Below, one piece after another: positions 47,404-57,964 of a stretch of 64,000 nt of DNA. The position numbers and the translations under genes are program-made. The stretch is from NCBI GenBank assembly GCA_032622095.1, contig CP136061.1, positions 134,067,587 through 134,131,586 on the forward strand, written 5' to 3'. This DNA comes from Siphonodentalium dalli (Eukaryota > Mollusca > Scaphopoda > Gadilida > Siphonodentaliidae). The notes beneath the pieces are model-generated. The model was not told the DNA's origin, did no database searches, and saw nothing but the letters and a program-made list of their open reading frames with translations. Position 1 is the stretch's first letter. Each line of letters begins with the position of its first letter.

Positions 47404-48685
47404 CTAGTTTTAATAGCATGCCTGTCATTTGCAGAATGAGGTCCCCAGAGGGTGAATTTAGTGATGCTATCCTGCATAGCGGGCTAGCATCACTAAAATC
47501 ACTCTCTGGGGACCTCACTCTGCTAACTGCTATAGGAGATCTAGGATCAGATTGAAGTTCCCAAATGGCGAATATTGTGATGTACACCCATTGGGAACCT
47601 CGATTATGCAATGTGTCATCTGCTAATTTGGAAAAATTATATAGAGAAACTAAACTAAAAAAGAAATAGAATCTAATTTTCAAAAGAAATATAGAACTTT
47701 GTTAACAAGAGGTACGCTGTCGCGTGGCATTTGCCCCCGACCGTAGCAATTCGGATTAAGCATGGACGAAACTGCGGATATCCGAGGAGGTATATATGAC
47801 CATTCCAAAAGAAGTTTGTACTAGAAATTCCGGAAACCCAAAAACAAGTGATCTGGAAACCCAAAAACAAGCGAAAATTCTAAGTTGAAAAAAGGGCCAT
47901 AACTCTGGCAAAAATCATCAGATCATACCCAAATTCGCACTTGACATGTATTTTCATATAACAGGTCCACAAAAATACGGGATTTGCAATCGTACCACCA
48001 AAGCTCACGCTATCATCTGGAAACCCAAAAAACAAGAGAAAAATTGAATTTTCTAAGTAAAAAAAGGGCCATAACTCTGGTGAAAATGGGTGGACGAAAC
48101 CCACGCTATGCATGTAGCTGTTCCCCCATGCTGCTCTATCACCATACCAAATATCAGCTAAATCTGCCCAGTGGTTGCTGAACAATAATGCAAAATGTTT
48201 GTACAGATGGACAAAATTGAATTTTCTAAGTAAAAAAAGGGCCATAACTCTGGTGAAAATGGGTGGACGAAACCCGCGCTATGCATGTAGCTGTTCCCCC
48301 ATGCTGCTCTCAGTGCTCTATCACCATACTAAATAACAGCGGTTGCTGAACAATAATGCAAAATGTTTGGACGGACGTACGGACGTCGACTATATACCCG
48401 CCGACTTCAAGTCGGGGGTATAATAAAGAAACTTTCCAGAGAAGATGAGGACTAAGCCTAAAGCCTCATGAATATAGAATCTGGTTGAACAGAAGGGGGA
48501 AAAGTAACTAAAAACAGTGTTAATTTGAGACAATATATACTTCCTTGAAGATGAGGCCTAAACAGAATGAAGTCCCCAGAGGGTGAATTTAGTGATGCTA
48601 GCCCATTATGCGGGATAGCGTCACTAAATTCATCCTCTGGGGACCTCATTCTGCAAATTACAGAGGTAATAAAGGATGAGACTTG
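47404..48685. mobile_element. AGGTCCCC-family element split by a CCATAACTC element
   Basis: The left part (47404-47704) holds the end AGCATGCCTGTCATTTGCAG, the palindromic core and the middle segment. The right part (48425-48685) resumes with AAAGAAACTTTCCAGAGAAG and ends in the inverse core and CTGCAAATTACAG. The uninterrupted copy at 34676 reads ATAATAAAGAAACTTTCCAG across the same point. Confidence 0.75.
47705..48424 (+). mobile_element. CCATAACTC-type element inserted in another element
   Basis: Starts ACAAGAGGTACGCTGTCGCG just inside a broken AGGTCCCC-family copy. Contains two long units (GGGCCATAACTCTGG at 47895, 48066 and 48239) and GGACGGACGTACGGACG. Ends in a hairpin TATACCCGCCGACTTCAAGT with CGGGGGTATAAT. 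The host element resumes directly, so this behaves as a discrete insertion. Frames of 65-121 residues here are repeat artefacts. Confidence 0.75.
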
Positions 48686-48762
48686 TAGATTTCAATTGAG
48701 CATCAAATGAAAATGAAATATCTCTTTAACTGGATGCCAGTTTGACAGGTGTTTATTATTAA

Positions 48763-49169
48763 CCCTTTCAGTGCCAAGTCCGATTTTTGTATCAACCCAT
48801 ATACCCTGTGACAATGCATTCTCTTATGCATGTGAGTCGACCATAGGTCGCCTCGCACATATAAGAGAATGCATTGGCCTAACAATTTTTCATCATTTGT
48901 TATTAATTTTTACAATATTGATAAAAAAAATTTGTATTCTTTAACAGACTTATTTTGTAGGTTTAGTGCCAGGGAATCTTACGTTTTTCATGGGCATCAA
49001 AATTATTACTATGAATACTTGGGGATAGTTTTGAGTTATAACATCCCCCTAAGGTTTTATCCAGTTTGTTTTTAAATTCGCTATAGCATGCTTAAGCATA
49101 CCCAAAAAAGGGCCGATTTTACAGACTGTAAATTAGGGCCGATGAGATCGGTCCCTGGAAATGAAAGGG
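48763..49169 (+). mobile_element. TTAA-B element, longer version
   Basis: TTAA at 48759-48762 and 49170-49173; left end CCCTTTCAGTGCCAAGTCC. It has the same central palindrome plus about 200 extra bases on the right (GACTTATTTTGTAGGTTTAG onward), perhaps nearer the parent element. Confidence 0.8.
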
Positions 49170-49515
49170 TTAATTAAGACATAATGATATTCTCCTGGTC
49201 AGGTAACATGATTGTGTAACAACGGCATGGTTAACTGACATCTGTGTACAAATTATCAGCTCCGAGGGTCTAGCCGTTTTGGTCGCCTATAGCCAAAATA
49301 TATATAAATTAATTATTAGTACCCTATTTAATAACATTCCCTGCGTCAAAATACCCCCATGTACAACTGTTCAGGTCCTAGGGTCCAGCGGTTTAGTCAC
49401 CTATAGCCCCGACAAACAAAAAGAATTGAGTTTTATTAGTATAGATAACCAAAAAGTTTGAAGATAAATATAGAAGTTGTCTTCAAACTTTATGGTTATA
49501 ACTTTGTATACTTAA

Positions 49516-50278
49516 CTGATTGAACGCCAGCCTCCCCATGGATTACGTTGCCCGGCAGCCAGCCCCCTGGGGCGATGTCATGACATCTGTTTGTTTTTCC
49601 ATTATTGCTAACACATTGTATGGAATATTTAACACCAATAATTTCTTATCTGCATGCATATATAAAACAATTGGACCGTCTTCACTACAACAAGAACCCA
49701 AAACAAGCGATACGCATGGATGATCAGTTGACTTGCCAGTGATTTCACATCCCGAGGTTATGATATCAAACCACGTAGGCCTATATATATAAATGGGAAT
49801 TGAATTTGAATTATTTGAATATTATTTATTCATTTTATAATTTACAATGTGCAGGTTGTTGTTTGAATCGTTAATAGCAATGATTAAAATTCACATATCA
49901 TGGTATGGAGCAATACAATTATATAACCAACGTATTTATATGATCTCATTTCGGTCACTTGACAAACCCTGACGAAGCCATGAAAAATTTCATATCATAA
50001 TGATCCGTAAATCGGCGCGTCTTCTCACTTCACGCATGGGCCGGGTTGCTGACGCGGCGTTCAGCATGCCTCTTACAGTGAATTATGTAATAAAACTATC
50101 AGAATGGTTAATATATAAGAAATAGATACATGTAATATCGTGAAGAATGTTTGCATAGTATTTTCAATTAGCAGATGATATATATTGGTACAGGGAACGG
50201 AAAGGACGGAACGTAAATCTGGGCGTGCAACGTCATTATGTCGGGCAATGGGATATCTCGTCGCCGGCCTTCAATGAG
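49516..50278. mobile_element. TTAA-G element
   Basis: TTAA at 49512-49515 and 50279-50282; ends CTGATTGAACGCCAGC and inverse CTCATTGAAGGCCGGC, extending to a shared TTGCCCG. A third, internal GACGCGGCGTTCAGC near 50050 resembles the termini. No transposase frame is visible. Confidence 0.6.
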
Positions 50279-50559
50279 TTAATAAGCACAGCTGGGTTTT
50301 TTTTTCTATTAAGTTTATGCAGTTATATCCAAAAAGTTAATATAATAACTAATTGGTCATTATTTTTGCCATATCATGAAATATGTATCAATGAATGCTC
50401 TCTATTGTGAAAATAGGCATGCTGCATGAAAAAACAGACCTTTTTATTCCCCGCAAATGCATTGAGCGCCATGATCATTATAATTAATAACCTCTAAAGA
50501 TACAGTTGAGAAGCGGAACTATGCCATCCCCTTTGATCTGCGGTCCCTAGACAGTAGCC

Positions 50560-51450
50560 CTACAGTAAAACACTTTTTTTTAAATCCAGAGTGCATGATT
50601 CTGTTCATGATTTACTGTGATGGTCATGCGACATTTAGTTAAAAGAACTCAGTATATTAATATGAATATTTCATGTTCGTGCACATTTCAGCAGCTCTGT
50701 TGAATTGTGATGATTTAACTGCTCTGGAGGGGGGGGGGCCTTTTAATTTTAACAACTCATGATTTTACTTCCCAGGTTCACAATGTAGTTGTATATGTCT
50801 TTCTATAGCAGGCTTAACGCATAGATCCATTGGTTGGATTTTTTGTCAGTTTTATTCGATTTTATCAACATTGTGACATTTTATTATGGGGATTTTAAGT
50901 GAGTGAGTCAACTTAAATACCCAATGTAGAAAGACATACACATGGGGCTTTGACGTAAAACAGCATTATCCCAAGCAATTTCACTAGCTGGTTTATGTGG
51001 AAGGAATTAAACTTGGACTTTTTCATGGTACTTGAAATGTTTTATTTGCTGAATTTGTTATGATTACTTTTTGTAAACTCAATGAATTTTCCCCCCAACA
51101 GTCGTGAAGATATGAAGTGATTTTAGACGTAAAAAACACTGGGCCTTTTTATCAGGCACCGTGCCTTTACAAATGCGAAGCACGTAGAGAATTTTTTTTT
51201 TTTATCCAGAGTGATTCTGGTCATTGTAGGTTATATTTACAACTGGTATGCGATGATCAATAGTTGGCTGAAAGAACACAGAACATTAATATGAATATTT
51301 TATTGCTGTGCAAATTTCTGTAGCTCTGTTGACTTGCCATGATGATTTATCTGCTGGGGGGGGGGGGGGGGGGGGGGGGGGGGCGCGCTCATAATTTTAA
51401 CATATAATGTTTTTACTTCCCAGGTTCACAATCTAGTTCAAATATGGTTA
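50560..51450 (+). repeat. Diverged tandem duplication, about 610-bp spacing
   Basis: Segment 50567-50800 recurs at 51185-51445: ATCCAGAGTG, CATTAATATGAATATTTTA/TATTAATATGAATATTTCA, AGCTCTGTTGA and TTTTACTTCCCAGGTTCACA appear in the same order. In both copies a G-run (10 G against 28 G) lies at the same place. Confidence 0.85.
51356..51383 (+). repeat. 28-base poly-G tract
   Basis: At the same place in its duplicated segment as a 10-G run near 50729. Confidence 0.95.
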
Positions 51451-51489
51451 AACCAGCTAGTGAAATCGGTTGGGATAATGCTGTTTTAC

Positions 51490-51826
51490 CAGGGACCAGC
51501 CAAGAGGGAGACATCTCCATAAAATGTGCCATTTCTCTTTATTTTTGGTCAAGGGAGAACTGACTTCTCTCTCATATACCAGTATGCGTATTTCAAAACA
51601 GCATTTTGGAGTGTATTTACTAATTATAAATTATATAATGGTTTTCTTGCTCACAGTAATTGTTCTATAAATGGGCTCCTGTATAGCATAATACTTATTG
51701 AATCACAATAAGGTGATACCAGAGTGTAAATTGAAATTCAGCCTTTATGACTTCTCCCTGATAACAGTCCACTTCTCCCTAATAACCTAGACTTCTCCCA
51801 ATTTGAATTATCTAGGCTGGTCCCTG
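51490..51826. mobile_element. hAT-like MITE, 12-bp TIR, 8-bp TSD
   Basis: Ends CAGGGACCAGCC and GGCTGGTCCCTG; the duplication TGTTTTAC is at 51482-51489 and 51827-51834. It splits an older inverted repeat whose other arm at 50945-50996 is uninterrupted, which confirms the insertion point. Confidence 0.85.
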
Positions 51827-51850
51827 TGTTTTACATCAAAGCCCCATGTA

Positions 51851-52067
51851 CAGTAATGTCCTAAGTAATCGACTCCTTAACCAAAGCAGAATTATGGGTA
51901 ACTTTTCAGGATTTAGATGGAAATATGGCTTGTTGCCATTCATTGGAAATCTCTCCCCGAGAGCTTTCCGATGAATGCCAACAAGCCATATTTCCGACTA
52001 AATCCTGAAAAGTTACCCATAATTCTGCTCTGGTTTAATAAGGAGTCGATTACTTAGGGCATTACTG
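51851..52067. mobile_element. TA-flanked foldback MITE in a nested stack (copy 10)
   Basis: Complete arms flanked by TA. It interrupts the inverted-repeat arm that continues from CAAAGCCCCATG on the left to TATGTCTTTATT on the right (compare AGACATACACATGGGGC at 50934). Confidence 0.9.
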
Positions 52068-52426
52068 TATATGTCTTTATTAACTACTCAGGGGACCTCA
52101 ATATTTTAACATCTAATACTTTTAATACACAGAGAGATCGATTATCTTGTAATGGATTGGTTTGAATCTTTTTATACTTGAAATAGACAGTGTCCTGAGC
52201 GATGTGAGTGGCGCGTTTTTTAGGATTTCTGTTTTGTCGGCAACAAAACATGAAGTTTAGTTGTTATAGTTCGGGCCTTGTATTTTGTTTATTATTGCTT
52301 TCATTGATCGACCATCATCATCATCCTCATCATCATTTAGTCGAAACAAATCATCCGACTTTTGCTTCTGATACATATAGTTTACAATTGTAAGTAATCG
52401 AAAAAATTTACATAAATAAATGCAAA

Positions 52427-52690
52427 TCAGCTATCATGATACTTATATTTCAGGTTATAGAAATATGAGTCAATCATTGTTTTAAAGTTTCTTAGCGATT
52501 GTGCCTCTACAATAAAGTCTGGTAGATTGTTCCAATTTATCACGACGTGCTGCGAAAAGAAATATTTACCAATGTCTTTTTTGGAATGACACAACTGTAG
52601 TTTCTTGCTATGTCCACGTGTTGATTTATATTGTGCTTTACAAAAGAACTGTTCCGTGTTTACATTATACAAGTTGTCCATATATTTATA
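52427..52690 (-). pseudogene. LINE ORF2 C-terminal fragment, truncated by a foldback MITE arm
   Basis: The minus strand translates to TYKYMDNLYNVNTEQFF, then STRGHSKKLQL, then YFFSQHVVINWNNLPDFIVE and AQSLRNFKTMIDSYF before the stop at 52427. The order RTRGHS-like, FFSxRVVxxWNxLP and SLxxFKxxLD matches the extreme C-terminus of CR1/Rex-type LINE reverse transcriptases known from many animals. Translation upstream of 52690 switches into the right arm of the TA-flanked foldback MITE, so the MITE arm abuts or truncates the LINE. It is a different lineage from the remnant at 18870-19990, which ends in a CCHC-like motif instead. Confidence 0.85.
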
Positions 52691-52691
52691 G

Positions 52692-52804
52692 GTCTCCGTG
52701 AGAGCTTTCCGATGAATGGCAACAAGCCATATTTCCAACTAAATCCTGAAAAGTTACCCATAATTCTGCTGTGGTTAAGGAGTCGATTATTTAGGGCATT
52801 TCTG
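52692..52804. mobile_element. TA foldback MITE, right arm only (copy 11)
   Basis: The arm starts at the family centre (CCGTGAGAGCTTTCCGATG) and runs to GGGCATTTCTG before TA. The missing half coincides with the truncated LINE fragment to the left. Confidence 0.85.
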
Positions 52805-53189
52805 TATATGATGTGACACCCCCTGTCTTATACTCTCAAGCACCATGTGAAAGACTCACTGATATTAAAGGGGTACTTTACGCCATGTTCAATAAATTCC
52901 CAGTAATAAAAATGATCTAATATCGATAATATATAGAAAAATAGGTAATTTGGGTCCAAGATGTATTCTATAAGCGTTCAGGTTAATAGGTGATCTTAAA
53001 ATCAAAGTTGATAATTTGATATAAATTTAATTTATGGCTGGAACCATAAATTAAATTACGAATTTCCGAGTACAAGATGTAATCAAATTAATTAATGGAT
53101 AGTGGACTGGGCAATGCGTGTAAAAACAAACAAGGGGTACGCATCTAAGATGCTTTTGTCAAGTTTTTTGGCAGTCGAACCAAACTTCT

Positions 53190-54340
53190 GCCATTAAGGT
53201 GCACAACTCCGAGGAAAAAAGTTGGACGGTGGTATATTATTGCAATAGACCTATATACCAAATATCAGTTGAATCCGTTAATATTTCATTGAGTTATCGC
53301 ACTAACGGTGATAAAATTGTGATTAAAATAGACAAACTAAGACCCATAACTCCGGAAAAAAAAATCGGACAAACCAGGTTTTCGAACTCGTCCGAGATAT
53401 TGTTGCAATAGACTCATATACCATATATTGTTTAAATCGGTTAATATTTCATCGAGTTATCGCGCTATTAAACGGTGATAACATTGCTAAAAATAGACAA
53501 ACTAAGACCCATAACTCTGCAAATTTTTTTCCGGACAAACCTGGTTTTTGAACTCGTCCGAGATATTGTTGCAGGAGACTCATATACCAAATATTGTTGA
53601 AATCAGTTAATATTTCATCGAGTTATCGCGCTAACGGTGATAAAATTGCTAAAAATAGACAAACTAAGACCCATAACTCTGCGAAAAAAATTCAGACAAA
53701 CCTGATTTTCGAACTCGTCCGAGATATTGTTGCAGGAGACTCATATACCAAATATTGTTGAAATCGGTTAATATTTCATCGAGTTATCGCGCTATTACGT
53801 TGATAACATTGCTAAAAATGAACAAACTAAGACCCATAACTCTGCGAAAAAAAATCGGACAAACCTGGTTTTCGAACTCGTCCGCGATATTGTTGCAGGA
53901 GACTCATATACCAAATATTGTTGAAATTGGTTAATATCTCATCGAGTTATCGCGCTAACGGTGATAAAATTGCTAAAAATAGACAAACTAAGACCCATAA
54001 TTCCGCGAAAAAAATTCGGACAAACCTGGTTTTCGAACTCGTCCGAGATATTGTTGCAGGAGACTCATATACCAAATATTGTTGAAATCGGTTAATATTT
54101 CATCGAGTTATCGCGCTAACGGTGATAAAATTGCTAAAAATAGACAAACTAAGACCCATAACTCCGGAAAAAATATTCGGACAAACCTGGTTTTCGATCT
54201 CGTCCGAGATATTGTTGCAAGAGTCTCATATACAAAATATTGTTGAAATTGGTTAATATTTGCGTGAGTTATCGCGCTAACGGTGAAAAACTTAACTAAA
54301 AACCATCTAAGATGGATAACTCATGTAAAAAAGGTCGGAC
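53190..54340 (+). repeat. 162-bp satellite-like array, about seven units
   Basis: The phrase CTAAGACCCATAACTC recurs at 53337, 53502, 53664, 53827, 53988 and 54149, spacing 161-165. Each unit holds CGGACAAACCTGGTTTTCGA, CTCGTCCGAGATATTGTTGC, ACTCATATACCAAATATTG and ATCGAGTTATCGCGCTAACG. Units are very similar in the middle and diverge at both ends (first unit near 53200, last near 54310). Confidence 0.95.
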
Positions 54341-54607
54341 ATGCAGCTGGGACGTGACCCATTTTCTACAGGCAGTAAATAGTCATTGGGAGCAACTGCC
54401 ATACCCAAAATTTTTTGAATCCGTTCACAAATGTCAAAGTTATAAGGCATTTTTAGGCATGCAGAAATTGAATGTGAGGCCATGCTTGTGACACTGTCTG
54501 TGAATGCCTTTATAGTTTATCATGACTACTATATCAACAATGTTGTTAGCTTTGTGATGCAGTGAATGAAAGATCAGAGGGTTTATAGTTTACTGGGAAA
54601 TCTCTGC

Positions 54608-54893
54608 AATATAAGTAGAAAGTTTAGTTTCTCTATATCCCCCCAAATTAGCAGACGACACATTGCATAATCGAGGTTCCCAATGGGTGTACATCACAAT
54701 ATTCACCATTTGGGAACTTCAATCTGACCTACATGTATGTCTCCCATAGCAGATGAGGCCATGCAGCAAGAGATCCCCAGAGGGTGAATTTGGTGATGCT
54801 AGCCTGCTATGCAGGATAGCATCATTAAATTCATCCTCTGGGGACATAATTCTGCAAATGACAGGCACCTAAGATTCTCAGGCCTGATAATAC
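54608..54893. mobile_element. AGGTCCCC-family element beside the exon candidate
   Basis: The middle segment (TAGTTTCTCTATATCCCCCC) is followed by the core GATCCCCAGAGGGTGAATTT with its inverse, and the end TTCTGCAAATGACAGGCACC. It ends about 40 bp from the splice donor of the 54935 exon, so it would lie in intron 1. Confidence 0.75.
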
Positions 54894-54934
54894 CTTATTA
54901 TTTTTTTTTAATAGAATGCTACTATAGTACTTAC

Positions 54935-55148
54935 AGAGAGAGTCATAGGTACCAGAACTTGCATTACTCGATCTGCGGTCTGCTGTTAATCCAGTAGTTA
55001 GTTGCTGAGATACTCTCCGATCTAACTGTATACTATGTCGCTTCCGTCCAGAGCGAGCCTTGAAAAGCTCTTCCGCCTCGATATCCTTATTTTTCTCAGC
55101 TTCGTGAAAGCTGTCATTTGAATTACTTCGCAAACCTTTTTTAAACAT
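54935..55148 (-). CDS. Candidate first coding exon of a host gene, Ser/Arg-rich N-terminus
   Basis: Reading the minus strand, an ATG at 55148 opens 71 codons and the frame meets a strong splice donor (TCT followed by GTAAGTAC) just below 54935, leaving a phase-1 end. An in-frame TAA lies three codons upstream of the ATG (GCA AAA ATA TAA CAG AAA ATG), and there is an A at -3, so the start is well defined. The peptide begins MFKKGLRSNSNDSF, then has a charged stretch (EAEKNKDIEAEELFKARSG) and a basic/serine part with kinase-site-like motifs (RKRHSI, DRRVS, RRSSNAS). No signal peptide, membrane segment or known domain is visible and I do not recognise the protein. Codon use and composition are unlike the surrounding repeats. 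A transposon fragment of the AGGTCCCC family begins about 40 bp inside the presumed intron, and reading through the donor adds residues made of that repeat. The function is unknown; exon status is inferred from the start and donor only. Confidence 0.6.
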
Positions 55149-55159
55149 TTTCTGTTATA

Positions 55160-56310
55160 TTTTTGCACAATAAATCACAATAGTAGTCAAATTAATTATT
55201 TTCTCATACTATTTATATGCATTGTATCTCCATAAACATCAGAATTCACAAACTAGAGACACTTATCAACAGCTATAGTCCTGTTGTTTATATTAAACAA
55301 GGATTTCATAATACTCCTAGAGGAGAATGTAACAATCTGGCAAGGTCACAACAGAACCACAGGTATCCGGGTGAAACAAAACATATGTATGTATATCTGG
55401 CTAAAAGACAATAATTGTTGCCAATATCACAGTAATTGATTTCAATAAGCACACAGTGTTGTCCCTGCTAGACATTCAATAATATGAAGAATGCCGTAAG
55501 CTCTTTAGCATGAAGTAATTATCCAAACTTTTCATATCCCACCTACAGTTTGATGTTACAAAATTAGCATCATGAGAACAATAACTCATCAGGAAGTTAG
55601 CACCATAACATAACTTTTACTCCTACCTACAAGGGTAGTAAGATAGCCACAAACAAACCCAACAACACTGAAGTCTATTTACTGTTAGCACCTGTTTCCT
55701 GTAGAATATTGGAGTGTGCCAATATAATGAATAGGGGAGCTAGGGTGGAAAAGAATTATTTACAAATTGCTTTAATTTTCTGGCACAAGTATTACAAATC
55801 TGTTGATATGTGTCTTATATGAGAGGTAAATTGCATATTTGAGACTGGTAAATCGATATTACATGCAGGACACCGATATAGTTGGTCAGCCGTGATTATC
55901 TATGAACAGAATGGGGAGATACTACTTGTGTATAAATTGATTACAGCTCTTTACGATCAATCAAACTCGATACTTGCGTATTCGTAAAGACACTAAGTTT
56001 TCTATAGGAGAATGTGGTGGTAATGGTAGCGGATGAGATACTACAAACAACAGCTTGTAAAACAGGATGTGTAGATATATTTAGCCACTCCAAATCCTAG
56101 TGGAAACAATGGAGTTTTAATCTTAAGTTGAAATTAGATCCGTGTCTCATACTTAAAGGTAAGTTATATTGGTAAATATTCACTTCAGTGAAACTTTACT
56201 CTTATGAAAGTTTGTTCTGAAGTTTTAAGGATAGGGGGTTCCAGGTCACTTCTTTTTTTTTTTTAAACAAGAAATTCCATCTGAATAGCAGGCACTATTG
56301 TTCGATATTT
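55160..56310. other. Region upstream of the first-exon candidate
   Basis: On the minus strand this is 5' of the 55148 ATG, so any promoter or 5' UTR should be here. It is AT-rich and free of the window's repeat families, unlike its surroundings. I see no TATA box or other element I would defend. Confidence 0.4.
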
Positions 56311-56318
56311 TTCATTTA

Positions 56319-56537
56319 CAGTAATGCCTTAAATAATCAACTCCTTTATAACCACAGTAGAATTATGGGTAACTTTTCAGGATTTAGTCGGAAATATGGC
56401 TTGTTGCCATTCATCGGAAAGCTCTCACTGAGAGCTTTCTGGTGAATGGCAACAAGCTATATTTCCGACTAAATCCTGAAAAGTTACCCATAATTCTGCT
56501 GTGGTTATAAAGGAGTCGATTATTTAAGGCATTACTG
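56319..56537. mobile_element. TA-flanked foldback MITE, full palindrome (copy 12)
   Basis: Complete arms with TA flanks. Immediately to the right, 56548-56578 repeats the last 30 bases of the arm (AAGGAGTCGATTATTTAGGG then CATTATTG), a second, partial 3' end. Confidence 0.9.
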
Positions 56538-56835
56538 TAAATGAAAAATATATAAGGAGTCGATTATTTAGGGCATTATTGCATTTCATAAACATTCAAT
56601 GTTTTAGAGGGACATCAATAATTATTTCCATTGATTTTCTATCTATTTTCTGACAAATGAAGTTATTCATCAACGTAAATCAAATATAAAATAAACTGTG
56701 CTCAAAACTCCTGGAAAAAATACCCATATGGTCAGCTGATATGGTCAAAACAAAGTTACATTTTTCATGGATAAGTTTGAGTTCCCTGATCTTCCAATCG
56801 TAAAGTTGATGTTTATACAACTATAATGATGAGTA

Positions 56836-57061
56836 CAATAATGCCCTAATTAATCGACTTCTTAACCACAGCAGAATTATGGGTAACTTTTCAGGATTTA
56901 GTCGGAAATATGGCTTGTTGCCATTCATCGGAAAGCTCTCGGGGGGGGGGGGGGGGGGGGAGCTTTCCAATGAATGGCAACAAGCCATATTTCCGACTAA
57001 ATCCTGAAAAGTTACCCATAATTCTTCTGTGGTTAAAAAGTTGATAATTAGGGCATTACTG
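56836..57061. mobile_element. TA foldback MITE with a 20-G tract at its centre (copy 13)
   Basis: Both arms are complete. The loop, usually a few bases, is an uninterrupted run of 20 G at 56941-56960 between GAAAGCTCTC and AGCTTTCC. Confidence 0.9.
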
Positions 57062-57792
57062 TATGTTCTCCTTTTGTTAGAGGGGCCCGCCAGCTGATGT
57101 ACGTGTAGCTTTAAATTTATATAATTATATTGACGGGTATTGGCTTGATGTGTATGATTGTCTACTGGAGGAGTGGCGAGAACTACTTAGAATTAGCTGG
57201 TGCGGTTATGGATTCCTTGCCTATCATTATCAATTTGGCACAGTATTTAATAGATATATTGTAATTATGACAAAGAACGCATGTCTCCAATATCTGAATA
57301 GAGAAGTTTTGTTCGGTCATAATATGGGCATAAAAGTCTAGTATCAACTGGACCTGTGTGAAATAAAATTCACCACACCGTGACAGCAGTTAAATTTCGT
57401 CAATGTGTTTCAAAGTTTAATAGTGCTGCTAGTGGTGTCTCTTTGGACAAGGGACTTTAGTTGAAATTGTCTGGAAAAACTCATACATTAATTAAGTGAG
57501 TACCTGGTGGGGAGTAATGAATATTGTCAGTATTGTCAATACTTTAAAATAAGCATACAAATTTGTTGCAGCTAAGATTGCATGCTTCACCATTGGCAGA
57601 GTAATAATCAGTGTAAAGTGCATAGAAACAATTTGCTGCCGAATGTTCTATACAAATGGATTGATTCTTATTCTTAATTGGGATTATGTTCATTGAAATA
57701 TAATCAACATGGCTATTAATCTAGTGACAACCAGTATTTTTCAGTGTATCTTAAAATGACAGCTTATGATAAGAATTTATTTTTGAAATGTA

Positions 57793-57964
57793 CAGTAATG
57801 CCCTAAATAATTGACTCCTTAACCACAGAATAATTATGGGTAATTTTTCAGGATTTAGTCGGAAATATGGCTTGTTGCCATTCATCGGAAAGCTCTCAAC
57901 GAAAAATGAAAAATTACCCATAATTCTGCTGTGGTTAAGGAGTCGATTATTTAGGGCATTACTG
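57793..57964. mobile_element. TA foldback MITE, inner right arm deleted (copy 14)
   Basis: The left arm is complete to GGAAAGCTCTCAACG; the right resumes only at AAAAATTACCCATAATTC. The ends are CAGTAATGCCC and GGGCATTACTG with TA flanks. Confidence 0.85.

Noticed and set aside
47880-48245. 121-residue minus-strand frame and overlapping plus frames
   Set aside because: Lies wholly inside the CCATAACTC-type element and repeats with its units.
52310-52340. Poly-His coding stretch
   Set aside because: It is a CATCAT microsatellite inside a 61-residue frame without other support.
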